Source of the DNA: DASUSF01 sp036375275
Lineage (GTDB): Bacteria > Pseudomonadota > Alphaproteobacteria > Geminicoccales > Geminicoccaceae
NCBI GenBank assembly: GCA_036375275.1
Contig: DASUSF010000285.1
Location: 1 to 8,430, forward strand
Length of the DNA stretch: 8,430 nucleotides
Direction of reading: 5' to 3'
Shown: piece by piece, positions 6,308 to 8,430 of the stretch
How positions within the stretch are numbered: position 1 is the stretch's first letter
Layout of the letters: the number at the start of each line of letters is the position of its first letter
Translations under genes and position numbers: made by a program
Notes under the pieces: model-generated
The model's input: the letters and a program-made list of their open reading frames with translations, nothing else
Databases searched by the model: none
Told to the model about the DNA's origin: nothing

Positions 6308-6949
6308 GTGCCCGTTCGTCCGAAGGTGCTGATCGGGATCGTCGGCTACTCGCCGCTGATCGAGGCCTTCCCGCTCGGCCCGGCCCTCATGCGCCGCCTC
6401 CGGGCGGCCTCGCTCGAGGGTCTGGACGTCATGGTCGAAAACATGACCTGGAGCCCGATCCACATCGTCCAGCGCTTCCAGGACGGCTCGATGGCGGCCG
6501 ACCGGCTGATCCTGATCGGTGCCGCCGACGTCAGCGTGGCGCCGGGCCGCATCACCTGCCACCGCTGGCGGGGCGGCAGCCTGCCGGCGCCGGTCCTGCA
6601 GGAGCGGGTCTACGAGGCAGTGACCGGGATCGTCTCGCTCGACAACACGCTCCTGATCGGCGAGCACTTCGGGGTCTGGCCGGACGAGGTCTTCACGGTC
6701 GAGGTGGACATGCCGCCCTCGACCTTCGGGGACATCGTGATCGCGGATTCCGAAGGGATGGCGGACCGGGCATCGCTGCTTGCCCGCCTCGGGTTCGACC
6801 CGCTCGGTGCCGGCGAGCAGCTGGCGAGCCTCGCGGTGCGGTGCGCCCGGGACGGCATCGGTGCGAACCTCGACTTCGCCCCGAAGTCCGCTTCGGCGCT
6901 GAGCGCGCACCCGTGCTTCGCCCACACCCACATCGCGGCCCGACCCTGA
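6308..6949 (+). CDS. Divergent [NiFe] hydrogenase maturation endopeptidase (HybD/HoxM-like)
   Basis: A 213-residue protein starting at GTG 6308, three bases after the large subunit. VLIGIVGYSPLIEAFPLGPA and LMRRL (7-31) align with the usual family opening (G-x-GNPLxxDDGxGPALxRRL), and VENMTWSP (43-50) with the D-x-GT strand. The position expected to hold the first metal-binding acid is hydrophobic (A20/F21), unless E19 substitutes; E44 may replace the second Asp; H85 or H120 could be the histidine. The protein is longer than the usual 150-190 residues. The family clips the large-subunit tail after nickel is inserted; position directly behind the large subunit supports that role. The family call is moderate because the motifs are degenerate. 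It could be an assembly protein of the same fold with altered chemistry. Confidence 0.65.
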   Translation: MPVRPKVLIGIVGYSPLIEAFPLGPALMRRLRAASLEGLDVMVENMTWSPIHIVQRFQDGSMAADRLILIGAADVSVAPGRITCHRWRGGSLPAPVLQERVYEAVTGIVSLDNTLLIGEHFGVWPDEVFTVEVDMPPSTFGDIVIADSEGMADRASLLARLGFDPLGAGEQLASLAVRCARDGIGANLDFAPKSASALSAHPCFAHTHIAARP

Positions 6950-6950
6950 G

Positions 6951-7337
6951 ATGACGATGCCGGCGCACGTCGGACCGGGCGACCCGCTCGAGCGGCTGAA
7001 GCGCCGGGACGACGTGCTCGAGATCTGCTTCTGGTACCGGGGCGAGGGCTTCGGCGACGTGTTCAGCGCCCGCGCGCTGACGCCGTTCCTCGCCGCCGGC
7101 GAGGCCGTGGTCGAAGCGGCGCTCCGCGAGCTGGCGGCGGAAGGGCAGATGCGGCTTCTCGGGCGCGGCTACGTCTTCACCGAGGCCGGGCGGCGGAAGG
7201 CCGGACGGATGTTCGCGGAGAGCTTCGTCGACTTCCAGCGGCCGGCGCACGGCGAGTGCGAGGGCGACTGCTGCGGCGAGGACGAGCAGGACGCCTGCAG
7301 CGAGCACCAGCACGCCCACGGGCCGCGCGAGCCATGA
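6951..7337 (+). CDS. Small operon protein, possible winged helix with Cys/His-rich tail
   Basis: 128 residues, not matched to a named family. The N-terminal 95 residues look like a winged helix: helices around 19-38 and 41-64 (LTPFLAAGEAVVEAALRELA), then LLGRGYVFTEAGRRKAGRMF (69-88), where the GYVFTEAGRR part resembles the wing and final helix of many regulators. The tail from 100 on is rich in metal ligands: H100, C103, C107, C108, C116, H119, H121 and H123, mixed with Asp/Glu. It could bind nickel or another metal and act as chaperone, store or sensor. ATG 6951 is one base after the protease stop; ATG 6957 is an alternative. It overlaps the next gene by four bases, so it belongs to the operon. 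A metal role is inference. Confidence 0.75.
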   Translation: MTMPAHVGPGDPLERLKRRDDVLEICFWYRGEGFGDVFSARALTPFLAAGEAVVEAALRELAAEGQMRLLGRGYVFTEAGRRKAGRMFAESFVDFQRPAHGECEGDCCGEDEQDACSEHQHAHGPREP

Positions 7338-8074
7338 GCGCGCCGTCTCGCGGACCGTCACCCGGTCCGGGCTCGGGCCGGCCCGGCTTCCGGACGCAGG
7401 AAGAATGGGAGGAGCTGCTGGCCTACGCCGGCGCGCTGATCGAGAGCCTCGAGGAGATCGAGGACGAGGCGGTGCGGGCCCGGGTGTTCGAGTGTCTGCA
7501 GGCGGTCGATTCGATCCATCGGGAAGCCGTCACCCGGCTCGTCGGCCTGTTCAAGGACGGCGTCCTCGAGCAGGTGATCGCCGACCCCGCGATCCGCACC
7601 CTCATGGAGATGTACGACCTCCTGCCCGCCACCCCCGCCTGCGCCAGGGTCTACGATTTCCTGGGCGCGGCCGAGCCGCCCGAGGAGCGGGGCCGGCTGA
7701 GCGGCCAGAAGGTCCGCGAGCGGGTGCCGGTCCCGCACTGGGTGCCGGCCCCGACCGTGGCCGCGGATCTCGGCGTGGACGAGGCCCTGCTGCACGAGCT
7801 CGACGGCCAGGACGTGCTGCTCGCGAGCGTCGGAGAGACGGTGTTCGCGCTCGCCGGCCGCTGCCGCTGCGACGGTCGGAGGATGACCGCCGCCGCGCGC
7901 CACGGCTACACCCTCCGCTGCCCGGGGCCGGAGGGCTGCCTCTACGACCTCCGGAGCGGCGCCCGGGTCGGGGCCGCGGGCGGGCTGCAGGGCTACCCCA
8001 CCAAGATCGACGAGCAGGGCCGCGTGCTGGTCGGCTTCGACATGCCGTTCGTCCCCAACCTCCCGACCTTTTAG
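7334..8074 (+). CDS. HhyE/HucE-like electron-transfer protein with Rieske-like domain lacking His ligands
   Basis: 246 residues. The N-terminal half is a helical domain (about 20-110: TQEEWEELLAYAGALIESLE, then RVFECLQAVDSIHREAVTRL, then EMYDLLP), like the one seen in proteins encoded with high-affinity hydrogenases. The C-terminal part (about 155-237) follows the Rieske outline: VFALAGRCRCDG, then LRCPGPEGCLYDLRSG and a closing YPTKIDEQGRVLVGFDM. A normal Rieske domain has C-x-H and C-x2-H. Here C177-x-C179 replaces the first, and C196-x5-C202 the second, with one extra residue and no histidine. It may hold an all-cysteine cluster or zinc. In mycobacteria related operon proteins (HucE/HhyE) are proposed to pass electrons from hydrogenase to the respiratory chain. 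ATG 7334 overlaps the preceding stop (ATGA). It is the last gene of the operon. Confidence 0.78.
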   Translation: MSAPSRGPSPGPGSGRPGFRTQEEWEELLAYAGALIESLEEIEDEAVRARVFECLQAVDSIHREAVTRLVGLFKDGVLEQVIADPAIRTLMEMYDLLPATPACARVYDFLGAAEPPEERGRLSGQKVRERVPVPHWVPAPTVAADLGVDEALLHELDGQDVLLASVGETVFALAGRCRCDGRRMTAAARHGYTLRCPGPEGCLYDLRSGARVGAAGGLQGYPTKIDEQGRVLVGFDMPFVPNLPTF

Positions 8075-8127
8075 GCTGGAATCCTGATCAGACGGACGAA
8101 CGCGGACGTGGGCGCTGGTCGGTTAAA

Positions 8128-8159
8128 AAAGTTATAGATCAGCATGATACGTGAACTTT
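8128..8159. promoter_or_regulatory. AT-rich imperfect palindrome, possible operator/promoter
   Basis: AAAGTT (8128-8133) and AACTTT (8154-8159) form outer arms, and ATCA (8138-8141) and TGAT (8145-8148) inner arms around GCA, both centred near 8143. The whole sits in the only AT-rich island of the window, with TATAGA (8133-8138) inside. It probably carries the promoter of the downstream leader and gene together with a regulator site. No convincing -35/-10 pair with correct spacing can be assigned. Confidence 0.35.
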
Positions 8160-8219
8160 ATCCGGGCCAAGATCACGACGATGCCCGGCGCCCCCCGGCA
8201 AAGCCGCGCCGCGAGGCCT

Positions 8220-8334
8220 GCGCGGTGAGGTGCGGCGGCTGGGAACGCGGTGCCGGACGGCGCGGCCGGGACGGCGGGGCGACCGGTCGCCCGGGGAAGC
8301 GAAACCGCCGCAGCCAGGACACCTCGGCCGGCGC
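8220..8334 (+). ncRNA. Candidate cobalamin-type riboswitch
   Basis: Several landmarks occur in the right order. GCGCGGTGAGGTG (8220-8232) can pair with CACCTC and the following GGCCGGCGC (8320-8334) as a closing helix with small bulges. GCGGCGG (8232-8238) pairs with CCGCCGC (8305-8311). GGGAA-CGC-GGTG (8241-8252) fits the GGGAAnnnGGTG signature. The perfect palindrome GGGCGACCGGTCGCCC (8277-8292) forms an internal hairpin. AGCCAGGACACC (8312-8323) fits the B12-box AGYCAGGAnACC. The usual CCCGCnACTGT segment is not recognisable, and the 5' part is short, so this would be a divergent or variant member. The downstream ATG at 8399 with a covered ribosome site supports a regulatory leader. Seen: pairing and motifs. 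Inferred: cobalamin as ligand. Confidence 0.5.
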
Positions 8335-8378
8335 AACCTTCCTATCTTCCGCCACGTTGCCGGGTCGTGAACCGGACG

Positions 8379-8392
8379 CTCCGCTGCGGAGG
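8379..8392 (+). promoter_or_regulatory. Hairpin covering the ribosome binding site of the gene at 8399
   Basis: CTCCG (8379-8383) pairs with CGGAG (8387-8391) around a CTG loop. The right arm contains the Shine-Dalgarno GGAGG (8388-8392), placed six bases before ATG 8399. This is the layout of a translation-blocking stem, as used by riboswitches acting on translation. Confidence 0.5.
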
Positions 8393-8398
8393 TGCGGC

Positions 8399-8430
8399 AT
8401 GCTGAGAGTGCGCCACTGGGCGGTGCGGCA
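8399..8430 (+). CDS. Start of an unidentified gene (cut by window edge)
   Basis: ATG 8399 opens a frame of ten full codons, MLRVRHWAVR, and leaves the window. GGAGG (8388-8392) six bases upstream is the best ribosome binding site in the window. Too little is present to name the product. If the upstream leader is a cobalamin riboswitch, a cobalt/nickel or cobalamin transport or synthesis gene would be expected; that is a guess from context. Confidence 0.5.
   Translation, partial: MLRVRHWAVR

Larger units (their letters stand above)
8075..8398. other. 324-bp intergenic region after the hydrogenase operon
   Basis: No credible gene lies here. The first part (8084-8091 is the palindrome CTGATCAG) leads into an AT-rich island at 8121-8161, striking against the GC-rich background. 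From 8204 on the DNA is very GC-rich and full of inverted repeats, consistent with a structured leader RNA for the gene at 8399. No hairpin followed by a T-run is seen directly after the stop at 8072-8074, so the end of the hydrogenase transcript is unclear. Confidence 0.6.

Noticed and set aside
5072..6931. 619-codon minus-strand frame opposite the large subunit and protease
   Set aside because: Shadow of the real plus-strand genes; no domain and strongly skewed composition.
4426..6954. 842-codon plus-strand frame overlapping the large subunit
   Set aside because: It is out of frame with L1/L2 motifs and yields repetitive Arg/Ala/Gly-rich sequence, typical of GC-rich shadow frames.
8072..8135. 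Rho-independent terminator ending in the A-run at 8125-8130
   Set aside because: No stable hairpin directly precedes a T-run on the plus strand; the A-run is on the wrong strand for this operon and lacks an adjoining stem for the other.
8139..8400. Short minus-strand open frames near the right end
   Set aside because: Arg/Pro-rich products without ribosome sites; the plus strand there shows structured-leader features and a strong GGAGG before ATG 8399.
1..8430. tRNA or rRNA genes, CRISPR arrays, insertion sequences
   Set aside because: No cloverleaf with GTTCRA-type arm, no spaced direct repeats and no transposase-like reading frame or terminal repeats were seen.

Overview
The window is a high-GC (about 70%) bacterial segment with tightly packed genes. 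It carries a complete locus for an uptake [NiFe] hydrogenase of the high-affinity, Tat-less kind (resembling groups 1h and 1l), plus part of its maturation machinery. The organism cannot be fixed from the sequence. GC content, GTG/TTG starts and an alphaproteobacterial-looking GTCATGCCCGGGCTCGAC hairpin lean towards Alphaproteobacteria, with low confidence.

Layout. On the minus strand, 1-996 is the N-terminal 332 residues of HypF, which runs off the left edge. Diverging from it on the plus strand is a 136-residue MerR-family regulator (1070-1480) with a C-terminal four-cysteine tail. A MerR-type promoter overlaps its stop codon: TTGACC, a 19-bp spacer carrying a dyad, then TAGCGT. It points straight into the hydrogenase genes. 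The hydrogenase small subunit (about 1536-2819) is followed by a 102-bp gap with a REP-like hairpin. Next come five consecutive small proteins of 93-103 residues, each with one N-terminal membrane helix (2922-4418), and then the large subunit (4424-6304). After these come a strongly divergent maturation endopeptidase (6308-6949), a small protein with a Cys/His-rich tail (6951-7337), and a 246-residue protein with a Rieske-like C-terminus whose histidine ligands are lost and which carries four cysteines there (7334-8074). Most junctions are 0-13 bases or ATGA overlaps, so 1536-8074 reads as one transcription unit.

How the genes may work together (inference). HypF helps make the CN ligands of the active-site iron, and the endopeptidase removes the C-terminal tail of the large subunit. 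The small and large subunits form the enzyme core on the cytoplasmic side. The five membrane proteins, encoded between S and L, are candidates for a membrane anchor or scaffold. The Rieske-like protein may carry electrons from the hydrogenase to the respiratory chain. The MerR protein may tune the operon in response to metal or redox state.

Right end. 8075-8398 has no gene. It holds an AT-rich imperfect palindrome, then a structured stretch (8220-8334) that matches several landmarks of a cobalamin riboswitch, then a hairpin that covers a strong GGAGG ribosome binding site. An ATG at 8399 opens a gene that leaves the window.

The most unusual points are the run of five single-helix membrane proteins in two alternating families between the hydrogenase subunit genes, the all-cysteine Rieske-like partner, the MerR promoter embedded in the merR stop codon, and the candidate riboswitch.
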